64,000 nt of DNA from Deltaproteobacteria bacterium (GTDB lineage Bacteria > Desulfobacterota > Desulfobulbia > Desulfobulbales > Desulfurivibrionaceae). Each line of letters begins with the position of its first letter. Positions within the stretch are counted from its first letter, which is position 1. Below the pieces are notes generated by a model that did not search any database, was not told the DNA's origin, and saw only the letters and a list, made by a program, of their open reading frames with translations. Positions 17,569 through 26,802 of the stretch are shown here, piece by piece. The position numbers were made by a program, and so were the translations under genes. The stretch covers positions 1 to 64,000 of the forward strand of contig JAJZRO010000003.1 in assembly GCA_021802645.1 (NCBI GenBank), in the 5' to 3' direction.

Positions 17569-18414
17569 ATGACCAAGACGAAATTGACTGTCCGCGATAT
17601 CCGCCGCATGAAGGAGCATGGGGAGAAGATCACCATGCTCACCGCCTATGATGCGCGTTTTGCCAGCCTGATCGACGAAGCGGGCATCGACCTGGTGCTG
17701 GTCGGCGATTCGCTGGGCATGGTGGTGCTGGGCTATGAATCCACTGTGCCGGTCACCATGGCAGAGATGCTCCACCATGCCAAGGCCGCCAAAAGCGGGG
17801 TGCGCCGGGCGGTGCTGGTGGGCGACCTGCCCTTTCTCTCCTATCAGATCGATGTGCGGGAGGCCATTCGCAATGCCGGCCGCTTTCTCAAGGAGGCGGG
17901 CTGCGACGCGGTGAAGCTCGAGGGCGGCGAGGAGGTGTGCGACACGGTGGCGGCCATCGTGCGGGCAGGCATCCCGGTTATGGGCCACATCGGTCTTACT
18001 CCGCAGACCGCGGGCCAGCTCGGCGGTTACAAGGTGCAGGGCAACGAGTTGGAATCGGCTCAGAAGATGCTGCGCGACGCCAAGGCGCTGGCAGCGGCTG
18101 GCGCCTTTGCCCTGGTGCTGGAGTGCATCCCGGATCGATTGGCCGCGGCGATCACCGAGGCGATCGGTATCCCCACCATCGGCATCGGCGCCGGTCCTTA
18201 CTGCGACGGCCAGGTGTTGGTGACCCACGATCTGGTCGGCATGTTTGAAAAGTTCGTCCCGCGTTTCGTGAAACAGTATGCCAACCTCGCCCCGCAGATC
18301 AAGGAGGCGATCACCTCCTTCCGTGACGAGGTGCGGAGCGGGGCCTATCCGGACGCCGCGCACAGCTTCCCGATGCAGGACGAGGTGATGCAGCGCCTGC
18401 GTCACGAATCATGA
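17569..18414 (+). CDS. panB: 3-methyl-2-oxobutanoate hydroxymethyltransferase PanB
   Basis: A 281-residue TIM-barrel enzyme that makes ketopantoate from alpha-ketoisovalerate and methylene-tetrahydrofolate, the first committed step of pantothenate synthesis. Conserved blocks are MLTAYDARFA, LVGDSLGMV (metal-binding Asp), AVKLEGG, MGHIGLTPQ and IPTIGIGAG. No other pan gene is beside it; motA follows after 19 bases. Confidence 0.96.
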   Translation: MTKTKLTVRDIRRMKEHGEKITMLTAYDARFASLIDEAGIDLVLVGDSLGMVVLGYESTVPVTMAEMLHHAKAAKSGVRRAVLVGDLPFLSYQIDVREAIRNAGRFLKEAGCDAVKLEGGEEVCDTVAAIVRAGIPVMGHIGLTPQTAGQLGGYKVQGNELESAQKMLRDAKALAAAGAFALVLECIPDRLAAAITEAIGIPTIGIGAGPYCDGQVLVTHDLVGMFEKFVPRFVKQYANLAPQIKEAITSFRDEVRSGAYPDAAHSFPMQDEVMQRLRHES

Positions 18415-18433
18415 CCGCCGGAGTGAGAGGCGT

Positions 18434-19210
18434 ATGGACATAGCAACCATCATCGGCGTGCTTTTTGGCTCCACCGTCCTCATCGCCGCCATTTTTTTAG
18501 GCGGCAAGATGATGCTCTTTGTGGATCTGCCGGCATTCCTCATCGTGGGTGGCGGGGTTACCGCCACCGCATTCATCCGCTTCAGCATGGCCGAGGTGAT
18601 GGGTTCCATCCGGGTGGCGGCCAATGCCTTTTTTCTCCGGCCGACCCAACCCCAGGAGCTTATCCGGGAGATCATCACGCTCTCCCACGTCGCGCGCAAG
18701 AACGGCCTGATCGTTCTCGATCAGCAACCCATCCGCGACCCCTTTCTGAAGCGGGCGGTCATGTTCTGCGTCGATGGCCACGAGGCGGAATTCATCGAGG
18801 AGGTGCTGCAACGGGAGGTGAATCTGACCGTGGATCGCCATGAGGTCGGCCAGAGCGTCTTCCGGGGCATGGGCGAATCGGCTCCGGCCTTTGGCATGAT
18901 CGGTACCTTGCTGGGGCTGGTGCAGATGCTGGCCAAGATGCATGATCCTTCGACCATCGGGCCGGCCATGTCGGTGGCCATGCTGGCGACCTTTTATGGC
19001 GCGGTCTCAGCGTATCTCTTCTTCATTCCGCTGGCCGACAAACTGGCCCTGCGGAGCCAGGAGGAGGAGCGGAACCGTCGGCTGATCATCAACGGCGTGC
19101 TGGGTATTCTCAAGGGGTTGAATCCTCGGGTCATGGAGGAATTCCTTGAAACCTTCCTGCCGCCGAAGCAGCGTAAGGGGCGGTTGTTGAAGGGAGGAGG
19201 CGAGGCATGA
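18434..19210 (+). CDS. motA: flagellar motor stator protein MotA/PomA
   Basis: A 258-residue inner-membrane ion-channel subunit of the stator. Four hydrophobic segments are seen at about 5-25, 34-52, 150-172 and 182-203, with a large cytoplasmic loop between the second and third. The conserved ESAPAFGMIGTLLGL block lies at the third TM. It overlaps motB by four bases. Whether protons or sodium drive it cannot be settled from the sequence alone. Confidence 0.95.
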   Translation: MDIATIIGVLFGSTVLIAAIFLGGKMMLFVDLPAFLIVGGGVTATAFIRFSMAEVMGSIRVAANAFFLRPTQPQELIREIITLSHVARKNGLIVLDQQPIRDPFLKRAVMFCVDGHEAEFIEEVLQREVNLTVDRHEVGQSVFRGMGESAPAFGMIGTLLGLVQMLAKMHDPSTIGPAMSVAMLATFYGAVSAYLFFIPLADKLALRSQEEERNRRLIINGVLGILKGLNPRVMEEFLETFLPPKQRKGRLLKGGGEA

Positions 19211-19926
19211 CGAGTGGCGAGGGACGCAGAAGGGTGCGCAGCAGAGGGCGGGGAGCCCCCCTCTGGATGATCACCTTTGCCGACATGATGTCACTCATGT
19301 TCAGCTTTTTCATTCTGCTCCTCTCCTTTTCCAGCATGGACAAACCCCGCTTCGAGAAGGCCTCCGGGTCGTTGCGGGAGGCCTTTGGTGGGCAACGGCA
19401 GGTCATCGTCTTCGAGCCGCCCATCGGACAGGTCGTTACCCCCCCGCCGGAGCAATCGGTTCTGGCTGGTTTCCGGCGGCAGGTGACCGAGGCATTCAAG
19501 GAGCAGATCAACGCCGGGCTTATCACCGTGGCGGGACGAGGTGACTTGGTTATCGTGCGGATGCGGGATTCCCTGGTCTTTGATGCGGGGCGGGCCGACC
19601 TCAAGGAGGAATGCAAGCCGCTCCTCGACAAACTGGGTGCGGCCTTGGCCCAGACCGAGGCGGTCCTTTTGGTTGGTGGCCATACCGATAACCTGCCGCC
19701 CCGGTCCGATGCGCCCTTCTCCTCCAACTGGAGTCTGTCGGCGGCGCGGGCGGTGAAGGTGGTGGAATATCTCGTTGCCCGCGATCACCTGCCCGACGAC
19801 CGTTTCTTTGCCGTGGGCTATGCCGACGGCGAGCCGGTGGCCAGCAATGCCACGGAAGAGGGCCGGACCCAGAACCGGCGGGTTGAGTTCCGGATTGCCA
19901 CCCGTCAGGGCATGCAGAATTTCTGA
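19207..19926 (+). CDS. motB: flagellar motor stator protein MotB/PomB
   Basis: A 239-residue stator subunit anchored to peptidoglycan. The short cytoplasmic N-terminus leads into one TM helix with the ion-binding Asp in ITFADMMSLMFSFFILL. A plug and linker follow, then an OmpA domain with GHTDNLPP and the SAARAVKVVEYL helix. Length is short for the family but the OmpA domain looks complete. Confidence 0.95.
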   Translation: MTSGEGRRRVRSRGRGAPLWMITFADMMSLMFSFFILLLSFSSMDKPRFEKASGSLREAFGGQRQVIVFEPPIGQVVTPPPEQSVLAGFRRQVTEAFKEQINAGLITVAGRGDLVIVRMRDSLVFDAGRADLKEECKPLLDKLGAALAQTEAVLLVGGHTDNLPPRSDAPFSSNWSLSAARAVKVVEYLVARDHLPDDRFFAVGYADGEPVASNATEEGRTQNRRVEFRIATRQGMQNF

Positions 19927-19991
19927 CCCGTTTTTCCGGCGAGCGGTGCAGCGGAAAGGGTAGGCACAATTTTCAGGCAGCATGGTGAGAG

Positions 19992-20585
19992 ATGATGGCG
20001 GAAGGGAATCGACGGGGATCGGTGCGGGTGGCGGATCGGCTGTTGTTGGCGGCAAAGCGGGTGACGCCGGAACACTATCGGGCCGTGGTCGCCGATTATG
20101 AGCATGGTATTTCGCTGTACAACCAGGAGGGGTTGGCCGATATCCAGATGTACGTCGGCGCGGAGGGGGCCTTGAACCGGATCAAGGAACGCGATGCCGA
20201 TCTGGCCGAATTCCTGCGGCACCTGGACCACAAACTCAACCTGCTGCTCAAACGCGTCCAGGGCGAGCGTACCTTGTTTGATGAGTTGCGGCTCCAGAAG
20301 GTCAATCTGAGCGGTTCCGGCATCGCCTTTGAGGCGGAGGAGGAGTTCCGGAAGGGCGAGCTGCTGGAGTTGCATCTCGTCCTCTTGCCGGCCTACACCT
20401 ATATCTGCTGTTTCGGCACCGTGGTCAGCTGTGAGCAGGTCGGTCCCAAGGAGCGGAAGAAGACGGCTTACCGGCTTGGGGTCGAGTTTACCCTGATCAC
20501 GGATGATGACCAGGAAAAGCTGATCCAGCACACCTTTAAACAGCAAAGCCTCGCCCTGCGTAATCGGCGGCTGGGCGCTCCGTGA
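19992..20585 (+). CDS. PilZ domain protein with helical insertion
   Basis: A 197-residue probable cyclic-di-GMP receptor. The arginine motif (RRGSVR, residues 7-12) is at the N-terminus, but the partner motif NLSGSG (105-110) comes about 95 residues later; the stretch between is predicted helical and charged. The barrel then runs to about residue 172. Its place directly after motAB suggests a brake or speed control on the stator, as for YcgR-type proteins; this is inference. The start has two neighbouring ATG codons (19992, 19995). Confidence 0.78.
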   Translation: MMAEGNRRGSVRVADRLLLAAKRVTPEHYRAVVADYEHGISLYNQEGLADIQMYVGAEGALNRIKERDADLAEFLRHLDHKLNLLLKRVQGERTLFDELRLQKVNLSGSGIAFEAEEEFRKGELLELHLVLLPAYTYICCFGTVVSCEQVGPKERKKTAYRLGVEFTLITDDDQEKLIQHTFKQQSLALRNRRLGAP

Positions 20586-20599
20586 GAAGAGGGGCGACA

Positions 20600-21436
20600 A
20601 TGCGACTCATTGACCCGGCAGCGGTGACCAGGGCGGTACGGGATCTGGCGATTGCCGCGGCTTGTGACCTGGAACCCGATATCCTCGATGCCCTGCTCGC
20701 GGCCCGTGACCGTGAAATCTCACCGCTGTCGCGGAACATTCTTGAGCTGTTGCTGACCAACAGCGATATTGCCAGCCGGGAAAAGATCCCGGTTTGCCAG
20801 GATACCGGCATTGCGGTGATTTTTGCCTTTCTGGGCCGCGAGGCACGGGTAGGAGGCGATCTGGCCATCGCCATTCAGGAAGGGGTACGCCAGGGTTACA
20901 GCGAGGGATTTTTACGTATGTCGGTCTGCGATCCCCTGACCCGGGTCAACACCATGACCAACACCCCGGCCGTGATCCATCTGGAGCTGGTGGAAGGGGA
21001 TACCCTCCGGCTCTGCATGTTGCCCAAAGGCTGTGGCAGCGAGAACATGAGCGGCCTTGCCATGCTGCCGCCTTCGGCCGGTAAGCCGGGGATCGTCCGC
21101 TATGTCTCCGAGCTGGTGGTGAAGGCAGGATCCAACCCCTGCCCGCCGGTTACGGTGGGGGTTGGGATCGGTGGCTCTTTTGAAAAGGCGGCCCTGCTCG
21201 CCAAGCAGGCCTTGCTGCGGCCAGTGGGGCAACCTGCTGACCGCCGAGACGTGGCTGACCTCGAAACAGAGATTCTGACCGTCATCAATGAACAGGGGCA
21301 AGGGGTGCATGGCATGGGCGGCAACAACACCGCCTTGGCCGTGCATATCGAGGTCTACCCTTCCCACATCGCCAGCCTGCCGGTGGCGGTGAACATTCAG
21401 TGCCATGCCCATCGGCACAAGGAAATCATCCTCTAG
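20600..21436 (+). CDS. class I fumarate hydratase, alpha subunit
   Basis: A 278-residue subunit of the [4Fe-4S] fumarase (or the related L(+)-tartrate dehydratase). Cluster-ligand candidates are Cys in PVCQDTG, Cys in LPKGCGSENMS and Cys in NIQCHAHR. It works with the beta subunit encoded two bases downstream to interconvert fumarate and malate. ATG at 20600 follows AGAGGGG; an in-frame GTG at 20582 overlapping the PilZ stop is the alternative. Confidence 0.92.
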   Translation: MRLIDPAAVTRAVRDLAIAAACDLEPDILDALLAARDREISPLSRNILELLLTNSDIASREKIPVCQDTGIAVIFAFLGREARVGGDLAIAIQEGVRQGYSEGFLRMSVCDPLTRVNTMTNTPAVIHLELVEGDTLRLCMLPKGCGSENMSGLAMLPPSAGKPGIVRYVSELVVKAGSNPCPPVTVGVGIGGSFEKAALLAKQALLRPVGQPADRRDVADLETEILTVINEQGQGVHGMGGNNTALAVHIEVYPSHIASLPVAVNIQCHAHRHKEIIL

Positions 21437-21438
21437 CC

Positions 21439-22023
21439 ATGTCACTCCTGCGCTATGAACCGAGATTTTTTGCCGACCTGGTCAAAGTGATCCTGCCTTT
21501 GACGGCGGAAACCATGGCCGGGCTTGAGGCTGGTGACCTGGTCAGCCTGAGCGGGGTGCTCTATACCGGTCGCGATCAGACCCATCGCCGGCTCTGCGCC
21601 CTGCTCGAACAGGGGGAGCCGCTGCCGGTCGATTTGCGGGGGCAATTGCTTTATTATGTCGGCCCGACGCCAGCCAGGCCGGGGCAGGTCATTGGCGCCG
21701 CCGGCCCTACCACCAGTTACCGCATGGATGCCTATACCCCCCAGCTCCTGGCCTTGGGACTCGCCGCCACCATGGGTAAAGGGGCGCGTTCCTGGGCAGT
21801 GCGGCAGGCCATGCGTCAGGAAGGTGCCATCTACCTCGCTACCATTGGTGGGGCCGGGGCGCTGCTTTCGAAGTGCATCAAAAAGAGCGAGCTGGTCGCC
21901 TTTGCCGATGCCGGTCCGGAGGCGTTGTTCCGTTTCGAGGTGGAAGGGTTCCCGGCGGTGGTGATCAACGACCTCGCCGGTCGAGACTACTACGAGATGG
22001 TGGCAGCGAAGCAGGGAAGCTGA
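21439..22023 (+). CDS. class I fumarate hydratase, beta subunit
   Basis: A 194-residue C-terminal subunit of class I fumarase. The blocks LSGVLYTGRDQTHRRL, YYVGPTP, AAGPTTSYRMD and KGARS match the family. The ATG at 21439 starts two bases after the alpha stop, so the two are translated together. A hairpin overlaps its stop codon. Confidence 0.92.
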   Translation: MSLLRYEPRFFADLVKVILPLTAETMAGLEAGDLVSLSGVLYTGRDQTHRRLCALLEQGEPLPVDLRGQLLYYVGPTPARPGQVIGAAGPTTSYRMDAYTPQLLALGLAATMGKGARSWAVRQAMRQEGAIYLATIGGAGALLSKCIKKSELVAFADAGPEALFRFEVEGFPAVVINDLAGRDYYEMVAAKQGS

Positions 22024-22039
22024 ATGCCCCCTGCTTCGC
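22006..22039. terminator. hairpin over the fumarase beta stop codon
   Basis: GCGAAGCAGGG (22006-22016) and CCCTGCTTCGC (22029-22039) are perfect 11-bp arms with a 12-base loop that contains the stop codon. No T run follows, but it lies between two convergent genes and could stop transcription from either side. Confidence 0.5.
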
Positions 22040-22080
22040 GTTGTGGCCGGGCTTTGTCCGTCCGCGGCGCGGTGGCGTGA

Positions 22081-23508
22081 TTACTTTGAGCTGTTGGCCG
22101 CCCTCGGGGCGAAGATGTTCACTCCCTTGAGCAACATCAGCGCGGCCTGAAGCTGCTGATCCTTCCCGAGGTCGCCCGGTTGTCTCTTGACCTCGTCCTT
22201 CCCCTTGCCATCATTCACGGCCGGCTCTTCCTTTTTGGTGCCGTTTTCCTTCTCCTCCGGGAGGCCGTTGGTGATGTGATGCTTGAGGTCCTTTTCGCGG
22301 AGGAACTGGTGCTTCTGCTGCGTGAGGTTTTCGCCTTCATCCTCGGCCGCCTCGCGGTTCTGCACCACGACATCGGGGGTGATGCCCTTGGCCTGGATTG
22401 ATTCACCGCTCGGCGTATAGTAACGGGCCGTGGTGAGCCGGAGGCCGGAGCCGTCATTCATCGGGATGATGGTCTGGACCGACCCCTTGCCAAAGGTCTG
22501 GGTGCCGAGGATGATTGCCCGTTTGTGGTCCTTAAGGGCGCCGGCTACGATTTCCGAAGCGCTGGCGCTGCCTTCGTTGACCAGCACGACAATGGGGAAT
22601 TTGTAAGTCTCCTTGTTGGGCTCGGCCTCAAAGACCATGTTCTGATCCTTGATGCGCCCTCTGGTGGAGACGATGACCCCCTTGTCGATGAAGAGGTCGG
22701 CCATGCGCACCGCCTGGTCGAGCAGGCCGCCGGGGTTGTTGCGCAGATCGATGACCAGCCCCTTGATGGCGCCTTCCTTTTCGAAGTCCTTCAGCGCCTT
22801 CTGGAAGTCTTGAGTGGTCTTGGACTGGAACTGGATAACCCGGATGTAGGGATAGCCTGGTTCCAGCAGCTTCGACTTGACGCTGATGATCGGGATGACG
22901 TCGCGGACGATGGTGAAATCCTTGAGTTCTCTCCACCCCTCGCGGAGGATGGAGATGGTCACCTTGCTTCCCTTGGGGCCACGCAGCCTTTTCACCGCGT
23001 CGTTGATGGAGAGATCCTTGGTCGGTTCGCCATCGATCTTGATGATCTTGTCTCCGGCCTTAAGGCCCTTCTGGAAGGCCGGCGTGCCCTCGATGGGGGA
23101 GATGACGGTGAGGACGCCATCACGCATGGAAATTTCAATGCCGATACCGGAGAAACTGCCCTTGGTCTCGACTTGCAGTTCCTTGTACTCATCGGGCTTC
23201 ATGTAGGAGGAGTGTGGGTCGAGGGTGCCGAGCATCCCCTTGATGGCGCCCTGGACGAGATCGTCGAGGTTCACCTCGTCCACATAGTTTTCCTGGACCA
23301 GACTCAGGACATTGGAGAAGGTCTCAAGGCTTTTGTAGGCGTCCTGGGTTTTGGCGGCGACGCGTGGAGGCTGTGTCCACAGCGCCATGACGAGCAAGAC
23401 GCCGATGAGTGCGAAGGGAATGGTCAAGCGTTTCAGGAGGGTTTTCTTCTTCTCGGTCATAAAGGCAATCCACGCCGCCAAAATTTTAAGGAATAACACA
23501 TTGACCAT
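22081..23508 (-). CDS. S41-family C-terminal processing protease (CtpA type)
   Basis: A 475-residue periplasmic Ser-Lys protease. A signal anchor at about 24-45 is followed by the N-terminal helical region, a PDZ domain (about 100-180) and the S41 core with nucleophile Ser in NEGSASASE and general base Lys in TFGKGSVQ. A charged Glu/Lys tail of about 70 residues follows. The next gene downstream on the minus strand side of the division cluster is envC, a common arrangement. ATG at 23508 has no clear ribosome site; ATG at 23460 gives a more ordinary signal sequence and may be the true start. Confidence 0.92.
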   Translation of the reverse strand: MVNVLFLKILAAWIAFMTEKKKTLLKRLTIPFALIGVLLVMALWTQPPRVAAKTQDAYKSLETFSNVLSLVQENYVDEVNLDDLVQGAIKGMLGTLDPHSSYMKPDEYKELQVETKGSFSGIGIEISMRDGVLTVISPIEGTPAFQKGLKAGDKIIKIDGEPTKDLSINDAVKRLRGPKGSKVTISILREGWRELKDFTIVRDVIPIISVKSKLLEPGYPYIRVIQFQSKTTQDFQKALKDFEKEGAIKGLVIDLRNNPGGLLDQAVRMADLFIDKGVIVSTRGRIKDQNMVFEAEPNKETYKFPIVVLVNEGSASASEIVAGALKDHKRAIILGTQTFGKGSVQTIIPMNDGSGLRLTTARYYTPSGESIQAKGITPDVVVQNREAAEDEGENLTQQKHQFLREKDLKHHITNGLPEEKENGTKKEEPAVNDGKGKDEVKRQPGDLGKDQQLQAALMLLKGVNIFAPRAANSSK

Positions 23509-23612
23509 CGGTTATGGTCGGAGGTTTCCCAATTCTTTGTAAAATAGCACGTCATAAAGTTTGCAGCAACGATTTTCCTAGGTTTTTCCAGATGATACCA
23601 TGCGCGGTGAGG

Positions 23613-24848
23613 TCAGCGGCGGGTGGCGGTAATTTTGAGCTTGGCGTTGTTGACCCAGTGGAGCGGGTTTTCCGGGGTGGTGCCATGACGGATTTCGAAG
23701 TGGAGGTCTTCGCCGAGGCCTTCCTTCTGGGTGCTCATGGTGGCGAGAACCTCGCCACGACTCACGACCTCGCCCTCTTTTTTGCGGAGTTCGCCCACCC
23801 GCGACATCAGACTGAAATAATGGTCGCCATGGTCAATGATGATGATTGTCCCGTAACCGCGTAGTATCCCGGCATAGACAACCTTGCCGCCGTAGATGGC
23901 CCGAATCGGCGCACCTGGTTCGGTGGTGATGTCGATACCGTTTTGGATGGTGGCGATGCCGAACTTGCCACTGTCGTTGGTGCCGAAACGGGTGGTGACG
24001 GTGCCGGAAACCGGTGGGTCGAGTCGGCCCTTGCTGGCGGCAAAGGCGCCGCCGCCGGCGGCGACGCCACCCCGGGATGCGGCTGTTTTATGGCGAGCCA
24101 TCGCTTCCTGCTTCAGCTTCTCCAGGGTGATGTTGAGTCGCTGGGCCGCGCCTTCAATCTCCGCCAGTGCCTGTTGGTGGAGTTTCTTCTCGGTCTTGAC
24201 CCGTCGCAACAACGTGGCACGCTGGGTGTTGGTTTCCGCCAGCTGTTGCTCCTCTGCCTTTACTTCCGCGATACTGGCGACCAGTGCCTTTTCCTCTCTC
24301 GCCAGAACATCATGGGCCGCGGTAATTTGGGTGATTTTGGCCCGATAGTCGCTGAGCGCCTTCCGGTCATACTGGATGAGGTGACGAAAGTATTCGTCGA
24401 AGTTGAGCAGGTCGGGTATCGACTCCCGGGCAAAAAGAACATTGAGGACGTCGGTCTGCCCCAAGCGGTAGAAGGCCGCCAGCCGTTTTTGCATGTGGAG
24501 GCGGTTTCCTTCTTTGGCGGCCTTGGCGTTTTCGAGTTCTGCCCGTTTTTCGGCGATCAGTTTTTCATGGCGATCAAGGTCGGCCTGCATTCCCTGGAGA
24601 CGGGCGCGTTCCTGCCGGAGCTTGGTTTCCAAGGAGTCCATTTCAGCCAGCAGGTTTTCTTCCTTCTGGCTGCTCTCCTTCACCCGGGCGCGCTGGCTTT
24701 CCACCCCCCGCTGCAGCCGTTCCATCTTTTTCTGCTGTTCGACCAGCCGGTTTTCGGCGTTGGTGGACTCAGCAGCCACCCTCGGCACCAATGGCGGCAG
24801 CACCATCAGGAGGCAGAGGGCCATGGTTAAGGCGGTAAGGCGTTTCAT
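23613..24848 (-). CDS. envC: EnvC-like murein hydrolase activator
   Basis: A 411-residue periplasmic protein. A signal peptide (about 1-26) leads into a long coiled coil (about 28-260), then a LytM/M23 domain (about 290-405). The LytM zinc ligands are not all present: the usual His before GID is Asn (QNGIDI) and the HxH motif is DLHFE. This matches EnvC-type activators, which switch on cell-wall amidases rather than cut peptidoglycan themselves. It follows ftsX by five bases, fitting the known FtsEX-EnvC partnership at the division site. Confidence 0.9.
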   Translation of the reverse strand: MKRLTALTMALCLLMVLPPLVPRVAAESTNAENRLVEQQKKMERLQRGVESQRARVKESSQKEENLLAEMDSLETKLRQERARLQGMQADLDRHEKLIAEKRAELENAKAAKEGNRLHMQKRLAAFYRLGQTDVLNVLFARESIPDLLNFDEYFRHLIQYDRKALSDYRAKITQITAAHDVLAREEKALVASIAEVKAEEQQLAETNTQRATLLRRVKTEKKLHQQALAEIEGAAQRLNITLEKLKQEAMARHKTAASRGGVAAGGGAFAASKGRLDPPVSGTVTTRFGTNDSGKFGIATIQNGIDITTEPGAPIRAIYGGKVVYAGILRGYGTIIIIDHGDHYFSLMSRVGELRKKEGEVVSRGEVLATMSTQKEGLGEDLHFEIRHGTTPENPLHWVNNAKLKITATRR

Positions 24849-24853
24849 GGTGG

Positions 24854-25744
24854 CTAGATGCGGAGAAATTTGCGAATGGAGAAGATGGCGCCGCCGGTAC
24901 AGAGCAGGACGCTCACGCCGATGATGATCGCCACCATCATCGGGGAGAAGAAATGGAATTCGAAAAGGCTGAGAATCCCGGGACCGCTGAATTTCTGAAC
25001 GATCGACTGATAGAGGAGATAGAGGGCGGTCATGCCGAGACCCGAGCCGAACAGGCCTTGGAGTATGCCCTCGATGAGCAACGGGCCGCGGACATAGAAG
25101 CTGCTGGCCCCAAGCAGCCGGAGGATTTCCAGTTCCTCCTGGCGGGCGATGACGGTAAGTCGGATGGTGTAGGAGACGATGAAGGTCATGCTGAGGATGA
25201 GCAGGGTGCCGCTCATCAGCACGATGAGTTGCAACAGGTTGGTGAAGTAGCTGAAGCGTTGCAGCCAGGCATTGCCGTATTGCACTTTGGCTGCCCCGGG
25301 TAACGTGCGCAGGTAGCGGGCAAACTCCTCAATGCGGGTGAGGTTGTTCAGGGTTTTCTGGGGGAACACTTCAATGGAGGGTGGCAGAAAGTCGGAACCG
25401 AGATCGGCCAGCACGTCCCGGTCGTTGCCAAGCTGTTTGCTGAGTCGCTGGTAGGCCTGCTGGCGGGAAACGAAGACGATTTTTTCCACCTCGCCGAATT
25501 CGCGGATCTTGCGTTCGAGCTGAGGCCGCAACTCAGGCACCGGTTCAGAGTTAAGGTAGACGATGAGGCGGATGTCGTTGCCGAGCCGGTCGCTGGCCCG
25601 GAGCATGTTCATGTAGACCAGGAAGAAGAAGGAAAAGAGCAGCACCGAAAGCACCACAGTCATTAACGTCATGAGTTGGGTGCCCCAGGTTTGCCGGTAG
25701 TTGCGGCCTGCCTGGCGCAGGATCATGGCAGCGACTTTTTTCAT
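24854..25744 (-). CDS. ftsX: cell division protein FtsX
   Basis: A 296-residue inner-membrane permease-like subunit. TM1 is at about 22-45, a periplasmic domain with conserved FVSRQQAYQRL follows, and three more TM helices lie at about 168-192, 215-240 and 266-290. With FtsE it transmits ATP-driven change to EnvC across the membrane. It overlaps ftsE by four bases. Confidence 0.95.
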   Translation of the reverse strand: MKKVAAMILRQAGRNYRQTWGTQLMTLMTVVLSVLLFSFFFLVYMNMLRASDRLGNDIRLIVYLNSEPVPELRPQLERKIREFGEVEKIVFVSRQQAYQRLSKQLGNDRDVLADLGSDFLPPSIEVFPQKTLNNLTRIEEFARYLRTLPGAAKVQYGNAWLQRFSYFTNLLQLIVLMSGTLLILSMTFIVSYTIRLTVIARQEELEILRLLGASSFYVRGPLLIEGILQGLFGSGLGMTALYLLYQSIVQKFSGPGILSLFEFHFFSPMMVAIIIGVSVLLCTGGAIFSIRKFLRI

Positions 25745-26604
25745 GGAGCCTCCTCCTCGCTCCCGGCCGCGGCGGTATCGTCCAACGCGAAGTCCAGGTC
25801 GAAGACTTCGTCCGGTTCGCCGGCAAGCTCGATGTCGTCTGTTTCCTCCGGCTCGGGCAAGGTGACCGGCATGACTTCGTAGGCCAGCGCCGGGGCGGTT
25901 TCATCGACAAGCTTTTCTGCCGCCGGTTCGATCAGGGTGCCATGCACCAGGCGCAACACCCGGTGGTTGGTGCCGCGGTAGAGTGATTCGTCATGGGTGG
26001 CCACCACGATGGTGGAACCCTCGGCATTGAGGGTGTTGAACAGTGTCGCCACCTGTTCCGTTGCCTTGGCATCCAGGTTGCCGGTCGGTTCGTCGGCCAG
26101 CAGGAGGGGCGGTCTGTTGGCGGCGGCTCTGGCGAGCGCTACCCGCTGTTGCTCCCCGCGGGAGAGCTTGCCGGCCAGTCTGTCCCGTTTGTCGGCAATG
26201 CCGAGGATCTCCAGCAGCTCTTCAACGCGGTGCCTGATCGTCTGCCGGCTCTGATAGGTGACCTCCATGGCCATCGCGATGTTTTCGAGGGTGGTCCGTT
26301 TCGGCAGCAGCCGGAAATCCTGGTAGGCGACGCCGATTTTTTGACGCATCTTTTGGATGCCAGCGGGCCGCACCCGGGAGAGGTTGCGGCCGACCACCTC
26401 CACTACGCCGTTGGTGGGAGCCTCGATGTTGCACATCAATTTGAGCATGGTGGTCTTGCCGGCGCCGCTCCTGCCGGTCAGAAAAAGCATCTCGCCACGC
26501 ATGATCGAAAGCGAGACCTCCTGCAGGGCCACCACGTCGGGCGGATAGACCTTGGTTACCTTGATGAACTCCACAACCGATCGGCCCGGTGTTTCCGTGA
26601 TCAC
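25741..26604 (-). CDS. ftsE: cell division ATP-binding protein FtsE with acidic C-terminal tail
   Basis: A 287-residue ABC ATPase. Walker A is GRSGAGKTT (44-52), the signature LSRGEQQR (147-154), Walker B LLLADEPT (167-174) and switch His204. The FtsE core normally ends near residue 222; here a further about 64 residues rich in Glu, Asp, Pro and Ala follow. The start is ATG at 26604 with an AGGAGG-type site. It heads the ftsE-ftsX-envC unit. Confidence 0.95.
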   Translation of the reverse strand: MITETPGRSVVEFIKVTKVYPPDVVALQEVSLSIMRGEMLFLTGRSGAGKTTMLKLMCNIEAPTNGVVEVVGRNLSRVRPAGIQKMRQKIGVAYQDFRLLPKRTTLENIAMAMEVTYQSRQTIRHRVEELLEILGIADKRDRLAGKLSRGEQQRVALARAAANRPPLLLADEPTGNLDAKATEQVATLFNTLNAEGSTIVVATHDESLYRGTNHRVLRLVHGTLIEPAAEKLVDETAPALAYEVMPVTLPEPEETDDIELAGEPDEVFDLDFALDDTAAAGSEEEAP

Positions 26605-26708
26605 AACGGTCCTCCTTGCTGGAACCTGGCGAAACGCCTTGACTCTTTTTCTTTTTTAACGACTAACAGATGAATAATACAGAAAAAAAAGTCCATGATG
26701 AAAAAAAA

Positions 26709-26738
26709 TTGACACTTTTTTTCGTCCTGATGTATACC
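26709..26738 (+). promoter_or_regulatory. sigma-70-type promoter of the FlrA-like regulator
   Basis: TTGACA (26709-26714) and TATACC (26733-26738) are 18 bases apart in a strongly AT-rich stretch, about 65 bases before the regulator start. Confidence 0.6.
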
Positions 26739-26802
26739 CAATAACATAACATTCGAAATTTATTAAGAGAAACTGGCGCGTTCGCGCCGATTACGAGGCC
26801 CC

